In this document: in pieces, positions 1 to 7,516 of the stretch | Layout of the letters: each line of letters opens with the position of its first letter | Numbering within the stretch: position 1 is the stretch's first letter | Assembly: GCA_964429355.1 (NCBI GenBank) | Contig: CAYSCH010000298.1 | Location: 1-11,852 of the forward strand | DNA: 11,852 nt | Direction: 5' to 3' | From: JAAYAY01 sp964429355 | GTDB lineage: Bacteria > Planctomycetota > Planctomycetia > Pirellulales > Thermoguttaceae | The notes under the pieces: generated by a model | Database searches by the model: none | Seen by the model: only the letters and a program-made list of their open reading frames with translations | What the model was told of the DNA's origin: nothing | Translations under genes and position numbers: made by a program

Positions 1-30
1 ACCCCTGTAGAATCCGTCAGTCACCATACA

Positions 31-46
31 CGCAAACTCCGTGCCA
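31..46 (-). promoter_or_regulatory. sigma-54 (-24/-12) promoter reading left
   Basis: On the minus strand this reads TGGCACGGAGTTTGCG. It matches the sigma-54 consensus TGGCACG-N4-TTGC at every defined position, with exactly 10 bases between the -24 GG and the -12 GC. Transcription would start near base 20 and leave the window, so the target gene is not visible. It is back to back with the promoter at 56-71, and the two -24 elements form the arms of the inverted repeat at 39-63. The consensus is established knowledge; activity is inferred. Confidence 0.6.
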
Positions 47-63
47 CGCGAGGTGTGGCACGG
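39..63. repeat. 9-bp perfect inverted repeat formed by two -24 boxes
   Basis: CCGTGCCAC (39-47) and GTGGCACGG (55-63) are perfect reverse complements around a 7-base centre. It looks at first like a terminator stem, but only three T follow. Both arms coincide with the -24 boxes of the divergent sigma-54 promoters at 31-46 and 56-71, which explains the symmetry better. Two holoenzymes could hardly sit here at once, so the two promoters may compete. Confidence 0.7.
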
Positions 64-71
64 CCTTTGCA
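56..71 (+). promoter_or_regulatory. sigma-54 (-24/-12) promoter for the FHA gene
   Basis: The sequence TGGCACGGCCTTTGCA is a full match to the sigma-54 consensus TGGCACG-N4-TTGCA, with GG-N10-GC spacing. The start of transcription would be near base 82, leaving a leader of about 210 bases before the FHA start codon at 294. Sigma-54 promoters need an ATP-dependent enhancer-binding protein. No such activator gene is seen in this window. Confidence 0.65.
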
Positions 72-293
72 GAAGTTCTCCGGGGGCGAGGTAACCTGAT
101 AGGCCCCGACGAACCGGAATCAGCCTCGACAGTGCGACGGTCGTCGCCTGCAGGTGCTCCCCCCCTGTGCAGATCGTGACACAGGTGGTTTCTATTCCCT
201 TACCGGCGGCCTTCCCAACGGTGCCTTTCTTCTCGAGCGGCTTCATCGACAGTGTTTTTATAGACTCAACGCATTCGTTTCGGAGGAATAACG
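72..293 (+). other. long leader of the FHA gene, no gene seen
   Basis: About 220 bases lie between the sigma-54 promoter and the FHA start. I see no convincing small gene. The stretch holds a dyad CCTGTG-N10-CACAGG at 164-185. That dyad could be an activator or repressor site, possibly the enhancer for the leftward promoter because it lies about 155 bases upstream of that promoter's start. An AT-rich patch TTTTTATAGA lies near 255-264, without a good -35 partner. A strong GGAGG (281-285) precedes the FHA start. Confidence 0.35.
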
Positions 294-689
294 ATGGAAG
301 TGCTATTACGCGTTTGCGAGGCCAACCCTCGGATCGTTTCAGTAGATAGACCCGAATTCGTTATCGGCCGTGCCGAAGACTGCGATCTTACCCTCACCAA
401 CCCGTTGGTAAGCCGGCACCATTGCGTCCTGACGGTTCGCGACGGTGGCGTCTATGTTCGGGACTTGGAGAGCAGCAACGGCACCGGGTTAAACAACCGT
501 TTGCTGAGGAGTCCGGCCCCGCTTCACGAAGGCGATACGCTTTGGGTGGCGGTGACGCCGATCGAGATACATATCCGCCAATGTCCGAAGGTCCCCTCGC
601 GGGGTGTCGCCATGCTGCGAAAACTGAGACATCCAATTCCGGCGATGATTGGATTCCAGGTTCCGCAGGATAACCTTGTAACAGGTTGA
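294..689 (+). CDS. small stand-alone FHA-domain protein
   Basis: This 131-residue soluble protein is almost entirely one forkhead-associated domain, a fold that binds phosphothreonine peptides. The key motifs are visible: Gly-Arg at 25-26 (VIGRAEDCD), Ser-Arg-His-His at 40-43 in the SRxH position, and Ser-Asn-Gly at 61-63 followed by TGLN. The conserved Arg, His and Asn that contact the phosphopeptide are therefore present. The last 35 residues are basic and unlike any domain I know. There is no membrane segment and no partner domain, so it probably acts as an adaptor for a Ser/Thr kinase substrate encoded elsewhere. The start is fixed by GGAGG 8 bases upstream. It is preceded by a consensus sigma-54 promoter at 56-71. 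Family is sure from the motifs; the partner is unknown. Confidence 0.92.
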   Translation: MEVLLRVCEANPRIVSVDRPEFVIGRAEDCDLTLTNPLVSRHHCVLTVRDGGVYVRDLESSNGTGLNNRLLRSPAPLHEGDTLWVAVTPIEIHIRQCPKVPSRGVAMLRKLRHPIPAMIGFQVPQDNLVTG

Positions 690-690
690 G

Positions 691-765
691 GAAGCACGCA
701 GTGCGCGGATCACCTGGCCCACGAGTCGGAGTTGGAATCACGCAAGTCCATTTAGAGCGTGCTTC
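691..765. repeat. 9-bp inverted repeat after the FHA gene
   Basis: GAAGCACGC (691-699) is the perfect reverse complement of GCGTGCTTC (757-765), with 57 bases between. It starts immediately after the FHA stop codon. It could fold as an mRNA 3' structure, but no T-run follows, so I do not call it an intrinsic terminator. The rest of the gap to 893 shows no gene. Confidence 0.4.
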
Positions 766-893
766 GGCCCGTTTTCACCGCAGGAAAGAGAGGTGGTTTT
801 GCCCATCACGGGGGCGATCCGCCACGAATCAACTAGGCGAGCGTTAGTCCCATAAAGACCTGGGTTCTGACGTCCACTCGCACGGCGCCCTCC

Positions 894-1088
894 ATGTGTC
901 CTAAGATTGCCTTACGTCTGTCGGTTCGATTTCTGGGACTTGCCCTTTTGTCGGCCGCGATAGCATTGTCGGGAATATGCCAGACCCAATCTTGGGCTGC
1001 GAGAGTGTCTCTTCTCACTTTCTTACTGCTCTTCGTCATAACGGCGACGGCCAATGCGCTCGGCCGCCAGGGCAGGCGCGAGGATTGA
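894..1088 (+). CDS. small two-helix membrane protein, divergent DUF1328-like
   Basis: This 64-residue protein has two hydrophobic segments (about 12-28 and 36-56) and a basic tail ending RQGRRED. Its layout follows DUF1328 (YtjA-type) proteins: a first helix rich in Ala/Leu/Ile, a short turn after SGI, then Ala-x-x-(aromatic or Leu)-rich helix LLTFLLLFVITA and a basic end. The clear DUF1328 protein at 7517-7687 aligns over the whole length by eye, but this copy lacks the Gly/Ala-rich turn and has Cys-Gln-Thr-Gln there. Function of DUF1328 proteins is unknown; they are inner-membrane proteins often found near stress genes. The ribosome site is weak (no clear GGAGG), so the exact start is uncertain. 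Membrane nature is likely; family membership is tentative. Confidence 0.5.
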   Translation: MCPKIALRLSVRFLGLALLSAAIALSGICQTQSWAARVSLLTFLLLFVITATANALGRQGRRED

Positions 1089-1331
1089 GAGTCAAACTGG
1101 CGGGCGGGTAGCATGCACGGCTTGACTTGTCTGCTTCAGACGCCCCTCCTATCATTCCCTGCGGACTCGACTTGGACGCTGTTTCGTTACGATTTGGTGG
1201 TCGAGAGGAGTGGATTCTGGGTCGGAAGGACCGTAAAGCGAATGAGCGGGACAAGGCGGCTGTTTACCTCGAAACGTCTTCCCGATCCAACGCCCGTGAT
1301 ACCCTTCCGATCTCTCGAGTGCCCTGTCAAA

Positions 1332-1382
1332 TCTTACACGCGGGGTTGCGGATCGTTGGAGTCCTCGCTTCGGCGTGTAAGA
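1332..1382. repeat. 10-bp perfect inverted repeat upstream of the kinase gene
   Basis: TCTTACACGC (1332-1341) and GCGTGTAAGA (1373-1382) are perfect reverse complements enclosing 31 bases. A compact hairpin follows within 12 bases. The pair could be a structured leader RNA of the kinase mRNA or the footprint of a small mobile sequence. I recognise no known riboswitch. Confidence 0.5.
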
Positions 1383-1393
1383 GACAATCTGAA

Positions 1394-1408
1394 GGCTGGA
1401 CTCCAGCC
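1394..1408. repeat. compact hairpin GGCTGG-ACT-CCAGCC
   Basis: A 6-bp GC-rich stem closes a 3-base loop directly downstream of the larger inverted repeat at 1332-1382. There is no T-run behind it, so intrinsic termination is not supported. It lies about 150 bases before the kinase start. Confidence 0.45.
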
Positions 1409-1553
1409 GATGGCCAACCCACAAACTGAGGTTTGACATTAGCCGCTTCCTCTGGTCAAAACGCCAGATTATTTCATCCACATCGCGGCATCCAGCCGCG
1501 GAGTGTCTCGCCATGGGGGTGCGGGACGGTGTTCGGGTTGCTGGGAGATGTGC

Positions 1554-4500
1554 ATGGCGAGTCATCGAGTTGTCTCGGACAAGTCCGCTGGTCGGAGCGG
1601 TTCGCGAGTGAGGATGGTCTGCGCCGGGATATCTCGTGCACTGGTTCGAGGCGCGAACTTGGCATCCACGCGGATGGGGGAACTGCTTTCGATTCCCTGG
1701 GCTCGGACGACGATGATCGTCGCGGCAGTCTTGGTAATCGACTGCCTGACTCCGCGGGGAGTCGCCGCCGGAGCGCTCTACATTGCCGCCGTTCTGTCGG
1801 CCGTGGCGATTCGCCATAGAAAGGCGATAGCTGCCACCGCGACCATCTGCAGCCTGCTCGCACTTGCCGGGTGGTTTATTTCTCCCCGCGAGGAGCAGAT
1901 GGAATGGTGGGTATTCGTCAACCGGGCGATTGTACTGTGCGTGATCTGGGCAGCAGCGGGCATGGCCGATGTGTGGCGCCGTTTCCAGGAAGGCCAGCTC
2001 AAGCAGATGCAGGAGGCCCAGTTACTCCACCAGGCCACAGCCCTTTCCGCGTCGCAGCTTTCTTTCCGCGAAGCGCTGAAAAACAGTCTCAAGACCTTGT
2101 GCGACATCGTCGGCTGGCCGGCCGGCCATGTTTACGTGCGTGACGGGAGCGGGCAGTACCTTGTGGCAACGGATCTCTGGCACGTGGATGAGAAGGGAGG
2201 TTTCGAACTCCTCGAGCTGGCAACGCGAGGCATTCGGTTTTCGCAAGGCCAGGGTGCTGCTGGGCGCGTCTGGCGGGCCGGCGAACCGATCGCGGTTGAA
2301 GACGTGAGTGAATCGGCTGATTACCAATGGCTGAAGAAGCCGGATCGGCTCGGGGTTGTCGGCGCGTTTCTACTGCCGATTACCATCGGCGGCAACGTGG
2401 TTGCGGTGATGGAGTTCTTTTCGGAGAAACCGATCCATGTCGATACCGAATTCATGCCCCTTGCGCGGAGCGTGGGCGAACAACTCGGCCGGCTCTTCGA
2501 GCGGAGAAAAGCAGACCTCGCCCTGCGTCAGAGCGAAGAACGGCTCCGATTGGCGCTCTGGGGCGGCTGCATGGGAACGTGGGAGTGGCGCATGGACACC
2601 GGCCAGGTGATCTGGTCGCCCGAGCTGGAGGAAATCCACGGGCGGGAGCCGGGTACGTTCGAGGGTACTCTCGAAGCCATGCAACGGGAGGTGCACCCCG
2701 ACGATCGCGGACGTGTGACGGCGGCGATCGAGCAGGTCCTGAGCGAAGGGGGCGAGTACCGCGTTGAATATCGCGTGATCCGATCGGACGGAAGCATCCA
2801 GTGGCTCGAGGGGCGCGGCGCCGTGCACACCGAGCCCGATGGCCAGTCCCGGCGGCTGGTGGGTGTTTGCATGAATATCACGGAACGCAAGCAGTTCGAG
2901 GAGGAAAGTGTCCGCCTGGCTGCCATCGTGCAGTCTTCCGACGATGCCATTCTGTCGAAGTCGCTCGACGGGACGATTCTCAGTTGGAATCGCGGGGCGG
3001 AGCGGATCTACGGGTATCGAGCCGAGGAAGCGATCGGCAGACCGGTATCTTTTCTGGTACCTCCCGACCGGCTGGACGAGTTTCCGGCGATCATGGAGCG
3101 GATCACCCGCGGCGAATGTATCGAACATTGCGAGACGGTGCGTCAGCGCAAGGACGGGCAATGTATCGACATATGGCTCAGCATTTCGCCCATCAAGGAT
3201 TCCCAGGGGACCGTGATTGGCGCTGCGGCGGTTGCCCGCGACATCACCGAACGCAAGAAAGCCGAGCGCGAAATGAGAGAAGCTCGCGAAGCGGCCGAAC
3301 GGGCCAACCGCATGCAATCCCAGTTCCTGGCGAACATGAGCCACGAGTTGCGAACGCCGATGAACTCGATTCTCGGGATGCTTCAACTGGCGTTGAGCGA
3401 CGAGTTGCGTTCCGAGATGCGAGGATGGCTGAACACGGCGAAGTCTTCGGCAGACTCGCTGCTGGTACTGCTGAACGACTTGCTGGACGTCTCGAAGATT
3501 GATGCAGGCAAACTGACCATCGAGTCGGAGCCTTTTCGCCTGCGGGAGTCGCTGGACGACGCAATCCGGTCGCTTGCGCCAAGAGCCTTCGAGAAGGGGC
3601 TCGAACTGGTTTGCGATGTGGAGCCGGAAGTCCCCGACGAGGTGATCGGCGACGTGTTTCGTCTTCGCCAGGTGCTCACCAATCTGATCACGAACGCCGT
3701 GAAATTCACCGACCGCGGCGAAGTAGCGGTCACGGTCGAACGCGAAGACGACGCTGGGGTTCCGCTGATCCAATTTGCCGTGTCCGATACGGGCACTGGC
3801 ATTTCCGCGGAGGATCTGAATCGAATCTTCGAACCATTCATTCAATCAGACGCCACAGCGGAGCAGCACCAGGGTGGTGCCGGCCTGGGATTGGCGATTT
3901 GCCGGGAACTCGTGCAGCGTATGGGGGGCAAGCTCAACGTGACCAGTATCCCGAATCAAGGGAGCCGGTTCTGGTTTTCCCTTCCGCTGAAGGCAGCACG
4001 GGACACCCCCCCTGGCAGCTCGACATGCGAAGACGCCCGAGAACTGCGGGGGCAATCGGTGCTCATCGTCGACAGGAGCGAGGCCAGTCGCGAGGCGCTG
4101 ATAAGAATGCTGGGCCGATGGGAGATGTTGCCGGACGTCGGCGTGGATTACGATCATGCCTTGGGTAAGCTCTACCGAGCGGAAACCGAGGGCAGAACCT
4201 TCAAGCTGATGATTGCCGATGCCGAAACGGTCGGATTGGACTGTGCAGCGTTGCCGTCACGTCTAGTGGAATCGCTCGACGACGTTCCCGCGGTGATCTT
4301 GATGACGCATCCCGGGGAGGACCGCACGGACGGGAACGGCTTTCAGTTCCGCCCGGAGGTGACATGTCTGGAGAAACCAATCTCACCCGGCCGGTTGCTG
4401 CCAGCCATCCGGCGGGCGCTTGGCCTGCCTGTTTGCGCGAGGGAGTGCGAGCCCAGGTCGCCGCTTTCGGAGACCACTTCACGGCGATTGTCGATTCTGC

Positions 4501-5357
4501 TCGCGGAAGACACGCCCGCCAACAAGGAGGTGATCACAAGCGTGCTGCGGCGAAGGGGACACGCAATCACGGTGGTCGGCAATGGAGAAGAAGCAATCGC
4601 GGCGCTCCAGCGGCAGGCGTACGACGTGGTGCTCATGGATGTCACCATGCCCGTCATGGACGGCTATGCGGCAACAAGAACCATCCGCCATCGGGAGAGG
4701 GGTAGAGAGAAACGGATCCCGATCATCGCCTTGACGGCCCGCGCCACGCATGGTGATCGCGAGAATTGTACCGCGGCCGGTATGGACGCTTACCTGGCAA
4801 AGCCGATCGACGTCGGCCAGCTCATCGAGCTGGTCGAAAGCTCCGTTCGCCATGACATGCCGGCAGAGCACATCGACCCGGAGCCGTCCGTCGGCGATCT
4901 GGGCTCCCCGGGAGAGAATCGCGAGAACTGCGGCGATTATCCGCCTGCAGACATGGAAGAACAGGACACCTCCCTGGATGAGGATCGCGAATCGATCATC
5001 GACTACCGCGGCGCCCTGGGACGGCTCGGAGGCGACAAGGACCTGTTTTGCGACGTCGTCCGTCTTTTCGACCAGGACATTCCCGGGCTTCTCCAGAGGA
5101 TCCGGACGTGTATTGACGAGGAGGATGCGACGGAACTGCAGCGGGCGGCGCACAGTCTTCGGGGCCTGGCCGCCAATTTCGGGGCGGCGGACGCTGCGGG
5201 CCGGGCTCTCTGCCTGGAACAGATGGGCAAGTCGGGATGTCTTGTCGGCGCAGGGAACGTGGTGCAAGAGCTGGAATGGGAGATTGTCCGATTGAACCGG
5301 GCCCTCACTCCCTACCGCGAACCTCACGGCGCAAAGCGGGAAACGCCGATCGCGTAA
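1554..5357 (+). CDS. membrane hybrid sensor histidine kinase (GAF-PAS-PAS-HisKA-HATPase-REC-REC-Hpt)
   Basis: This large phosphorelay sensor has 1267 residues from this start. Order: four membrane helices (about 49-67, 70-86, 90-109, 119-137), coiled linker, GAF (173-318), two PAS domains (325-447 and 450-571, each ending in an ITERK motif), HisKA with phospho-His 597 in MSHELRTPM, HATPase with N-box Asn 710/714, DTGTGI (745-750) and GGAGLGLAI (774-782). Two receivers follow, then a C-terminal Hpt with His 1200 in AAHSLRG. The second receiver is canonical (acidic pair 985-986, Asp 1029, Thr 1061, Lys 1083). The first keeps Asp 889, Thr 918 and Lys 941, but its acidic pair is Asp-Arg (840-841), so it may be impaired. 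ATG 1554 follows GGGAG by 6 bases; GTG 1503 would add 17 Cys/Gly-rich residues without support. No cognate regulator is adjacent. The signal sensed is unknown. Confidence 0.93.
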   Translation: MASHRVVSDKSAGRSGSRVRMVCAGISRALVRGANLASTRMGELLSIPWARTTMIVAAVLVIDCLTPRGVAAGALYIAAVLSAVAIRHRKAIAATATICSLLALAGWFISPREEQMEWWVFVNRAIVLCVIWAAAGMADVWRRFQEGQLKQMQEAQLLHQATALSASQLSFREALKNSLKTLCDIVGWPAGHVYVRDGSGQYLVATDLWHVDEKGGFELLELATRGIRFSQGQGAAGRVWRAGEPIAVEDVSESADYQWLKKPDRLGVVGAFLLPITIGGNVVAVMEFFSEKPIHVDTEFMPLARSVGEQLGRLFERRKADLALRQSEERLRLALWGGCMGTWEWRMDTGQVIWSPELEEIHGREPGTFEGTLEAMQREVHPDDRGRVTAAIEQVLSEGGEYRVEYRVIRSDGSIQWLEGRGAVHTEPDGQSRRLVGVCMNITERKQFEEESVRLAAIVQSSDDAILSKSLDGTILSWNRGAERIYGYRAEEAIGRPVSFLVPPDRLDEFPAIMERITRGECIEHCETVRQRKDGQCIDIWLSISPIKDSQGTVIGAAAVARDITERKKAEREMREAREAAERANRMQSQFLANMSHELRTPMNSILGMLQLALSDELRSEMRGWLNTAKSSADSLLVLLNDLLDVSKIDAGKLTIESEPFRLRESLDDAIRSLAPRAFEKGLELVCDVEPEVPDEVIGDVFRLRQVLTNLITNAVKFTDRGEVAVTVEREDDAGVPLIQFAVSDTGTGISAEDLNRIFEPFIQSDATAEQHQGGAGLGLAICRELVQRMGGKLNVTSIPNQGSRFWFSLPLKAARDTPPGSSTCEDARELRGQSVLIVDRSEASREALIRMLGRWEMLPDVGVDYDHALGKLYRAETEGRTFKLMIADAETVGLDCAALPSRLVESLDDVPAVILMTHPGEDRTDGNGFQFRPEVTCLEKPISPGRLLPAIRRALGLPVCARECEPRSPLSETTSRRLSILLAEDTPANKEVITSVLRRRGHAITVVGNGEEAIAALQRQAYDVVLMDVTMPVMDGYAATRTIRHRERGREKRIPIIALTARATHGDRENCTAAGMDAYLAKPIDVGQLIELVESSVRHDMPAEHIDPEPSVGDLGSPGENRENCGDYPPADMEEQDTSLDEDRESIIDYRGALGRLGGDKDLFCDVVRLFDQDIPGLLQRIRTCIDEEDATELQRAAHSLRGLAANFGAADAAGRALCLEQMGKSGCLVGAGNVVQELEWEIVRLNRALTPYREPHGAKRETPIA

Positions 5358-5486
5358 CGCCCGCCGTTGGCCAAACGCCCAGTTCGAAACGCTTCTCCGC
5401 CTCACGGTGGCGAGGTTGCCGATCAAGACGGCACAGCGATTCGGGGGAGAGAGCGAGCGCATCGGTAACAGGAATCTTGGAGTCTC

Positions 5487-5501
5487 GCGGCCGTGGGCCG
5501 C
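5487..5501. repeat. hairpin GCGGCC-GTG-GGCCGC between kinase and transporter genes
   Basis: A perfect 6-bp GC stem with a 3-base loop lies in the 216-base gap between the kinase stop (5357) and the transporter start (5574). There is no T-run. It may shape the transporter leader. No sigma-54 element or clear sigma-70 promoter is seen in this gap. Confidence 0.35.
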
Positions 5502-5573
5502 AGTACGGTTCGTTGCTTCAGTCATGGAACGTACCTGGGTGGATGTCTCCGGTTCGTCAGGATAGGCAAGGCA

Positions 5574-7472
5574 ATGGCAGAATCACGTGAGAGTTCGATT
5601 CGGTTTCCGTTCTCGGCGGTCATCGTTGGCGCCTTGGCGATCGCCGCCCTGCATTTTGCTCGTCAGATTCTCCTACCCGTCGCGCTCTCGGCGCTGTTGA
5701 GCTTTTTGCTCGCGCCGCTTGTGAACCGGTTCGAGCGACTCGGACTGGGACGCGTTATGTCGGTCGTGATGGCGATTCTGGGCGTCCTTGTCATGTTATT
5801 GGTTCTGGGCTGGGTCCTGCTGAATCAGGTTGTTTCACTCAGCGACGAGTTGCCCCAGTACCGGAGCAACCTCGTTGCCAAGGTTCGCTCTCTCCGGGCA
5901 GCGGGAGGCAATCTGAAAGAGGTCACGAAGACCATCGAAGACGTCAGCAAGGAATTCACGGATGAAGCTCAGGCATCCGTCCACGAGCAGCCAAAGTCAG
6001 CGGAATCCTCGCAGGAAAAACCCGCGGAGAATCTGCGGCCGTCACGACCGGTGTCGCGGAGTGACTCCGAATCCGCCCGAGAAGAAGCGGTGGAGGTGAA
6101 GGTCGTGCAAATGCCGCCATCGCCCCTCACGCAGATTCAGGACTGGCTTGGGCCGCTGGTCGCCCCGTTGACGACGGGAGGGATCGTCATTGTGCTGGCG
6201 ATCTTCATCCTCCTGCAGCGCGAGGATATCCGCGATCGTATCATTCAGCTTTTTGGAACGGGGAACCTTCACACGACCACCGAAGCGATCACCGACGCCG
6301 CCTCGCGTGTCAGCGGATATCTGCGGATGAACCTCTTGATCAATGCCTGTTATGGAATCGGCGTGGCTACAGGGCTTTACTTCATCGGATTGCCGAACGC
6401 GTTTCTCTGGGGTACCCTGGGGATGCTGTTGCGATTCCTCCCCTACCTCGGTCCCTGGATCGCAGCGAGCATGCCGATACTCCTGTCGTTGGCGGTGTTC
6501 GACCGATGGCCGGCAGCATTTCTGGTACTCGGCCTGTTCGTGGTGCTGGAACTGCTGGTCAACAATGTTCTCGAACCGCTGCTATACGGCAGTACCGTCG
6601 GTGTATCGTCGCTGGGCATCATTGTGGCCGCCATTTTCTGGACGTGGCTTTGGGGCCCTGTTGGGCTGGTGCTGGCGGTTCCCCTGACGGTCTGCCTCGT
6701 GGTGACAGGGCACTACGTACCGCAATTGAGGTTCTTCACGGTTCTGTTCAGCGATCGGTCGACGCTCTCATTTTCTGAGAAGCTCTATCAGAGGCTGCTG
6801 GCTCGCGACATCACGGAATCGGGACGCCTTGTGCTCCGATTTGCCGACGAGCACGGGCTGGAGGAACTCTTTGATCAAGTGATGATTCCGGCAATGGAAC
6901 TGGCGGAACGCGATCGGCACAATGGCATTCTGAGCGAGGAATCCGCCGAGTTCGTTCTCGAAACAACGGAGGACTTGATCGAGGAAGTGTTGTCGCACGT
7001 TCGGAAGCGGAACGGTGAGCCCGATCCAGCCGCTCCCGATACCCCGGTGCAGGTTGTTTGCATTCCCGCGGTCGACGACGCAGATGAAACGGCTGCCAGG
7101 ATGCTCGCCGAGTTACTTCGCCTGCAGGGAGTGTCTGCCGAACTTGGATCGGCAGACTCTCTGACGAGCGAGCACGCGGATCGCATCTCCAGCATCAAAC
7201 CCGACGTGGTAGCCATTTCGATTCTGCCCCCCATCCAGCGGCGAAATGGGCGTTACCTCCTCAAGCGTCTGCGTGCCAACCACCCCAACCTGCCGATCGT
7301 GATCGGGCTGTGGCAATCTGCCGATATTCCCACTCCACTGAAGCAGTTTTCCAACGATCCGGCAACCTATCTGGTAGGGAAGCTCTCCAGTGCGGTTCCG
7401 CAGATTCGGACCCTTCTTTCCCAGCAGAGGTCCCTGGCGGCCGACGGCGTCAACCGCCGTCCGCCAGGTTAG
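5574..7472 (+). CDS. AI-2E family transporter (PF01594) with C-terminal B12-binding-like domain
   Basis: This inner-membrane protein of 632 residues belongs to the AI-2E/PerM/TqsA family. Members are linked to autoinducer-2 export or Na+/H+ antiport, but the substrate cannot be told from sequence. Helices lie at about 13-33, 34-51, 61-85, 201-216, 248-273, 276-325 and 343-377. The family signature is clear in NNVLEPLLYG and the following FWTWLWGPVGLVLAVPL. Two features are unusual against the normal length of about 350 residues. First, the loop between helices 3 and 4 is long and rich in Glu, Ser and Pro (about 128-180). Second, residues 381-632 form a soluble tail whose last part (about 491-613) alternates strands and helices like a B12-binding Rossmann fold (VQVVCIPAVDDADETAARML, PDVVAISIL, LPIVIGLW). 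The cobalamin-ligand motif DxHxxG is absent. ATG 5574 was chosen over GTG 5493, whose extra 27 residues look non-coding. Confidence 0.9.
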   Translation: MAESRESSIRFPFSAVIVGALAIAALHFARQILLPVALSALLSFLLAPLVNRFERLGLGRVMSVVMAILGVLVMLLVLGWVLLNQVVSLSDELPQYRSNLVAKVRSLRAAGGNLKEVTKTIEDVSKEFTDEAQASVHEQPKSAESSQEKPAENLRPSRPVSRSDSESAREEAVEVKVVQMPPSPLTQIQDWLGPLVAPLTTGGIVIVLAIFILLQREDIRDRIIQLFGTGNLHTTTEAITDAASRVSGYLRMNLLINACYGIGVATGLYFIGLPNAFLWGTLGMLLRFLPYLGPWIAASMPILLSLAVFDRWPAAFLVLGLFVVLELLVNNVLEPLLYGSTVGVSSLGIIVAAIFWTWLWGPVGLVLAVPLTVCLVVTGHYVPQLRFFTVLFSDRSTLSFSEKLYQRLLARDITESGRLVLRFADEHGLEELFDQVMIPAMELAERDRHNGILSEESAEFVLETTEDLIEEVLSHVRKRNGEPDPAAPDTPVQVVCIPAVDDADETAARMLAELLRLQGVSAELGSADSLTSEHADRISSIKPDVVAISILPPIQRRNGRYLLKRLRANHPNLPIVIGLWQSADIPTPLKQFSNDPATYLVGKLSSAVPQIRTLLSQQRSLAADGVNRRPPG

Positions 7473-7516
7473 CCATCGCGGGCGGTAAAGCTGCGGGCAT
7501 CTTTCACATCGGCATG

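Larger units (their letters stand above)
1089..1553. other. gap of about 460 bases without a recognisable gene
   Basis: Several open frames cross this stretch on both strands, but none resembles a protein family, has a good ribosome site or shows a stable composition. Visible structure is limited to the inverted repeat at 1332-1382 and the hairpin at 1394-1408. A lone TTGACA at 1433-1438 has no good -10 partner. It probably contains the promoter and leader of the kinase gene at 1554, or is decayed sequence. Confidence 0.4.

Noticed and set aside
39..68. Intrinsic terminator of an upstream gene
   Set aside because: The stem is good but only three T follow, and both arms are fully explained by divergent sigma-54 -24 boxes.
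1098..1113. Sigma-54-like TGGCGGGCGGGTAGCA
   Set aside because: The GG-N10-GC spacing fits, but the -24 and -12 boxes each have mismatches and no start codon with a ribosome site follows nearby.
1433..1438. TTGACA as -35 box of a sigma-70 promoter for the kinase
   Set aside because: The hexamer at 17-base spacing is TCAAAA, a poor -10.
1503..1553. GTG 1503 as start of the kinase
   Set aside because: It has no ribosome site and adds Gly/Cys-rich residues; ATG 1554 has GGGAG at good spacing.
1152..1817. Minus-strand open frame across the gap and kinase start
   Set aside because: It is Arg/His/Pro-rich, shadow-like, has no ribosome site and overlaps the kinase N-terminus.
2370..3845. Long minus-strand open frame of 491 codons inside the kinase gene
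   Set aside because: It lies antisense to clearly conserved GAF, PAS and HisKA domains and resembles no family; it is a high-GC shadow.
4479..5525. Minus-strand open frame of 348 codons opposite the receiver and Hpt domains
   Set aside because: It is a shadow of conserved coding sequence on the plus strand and has no family resemblance.
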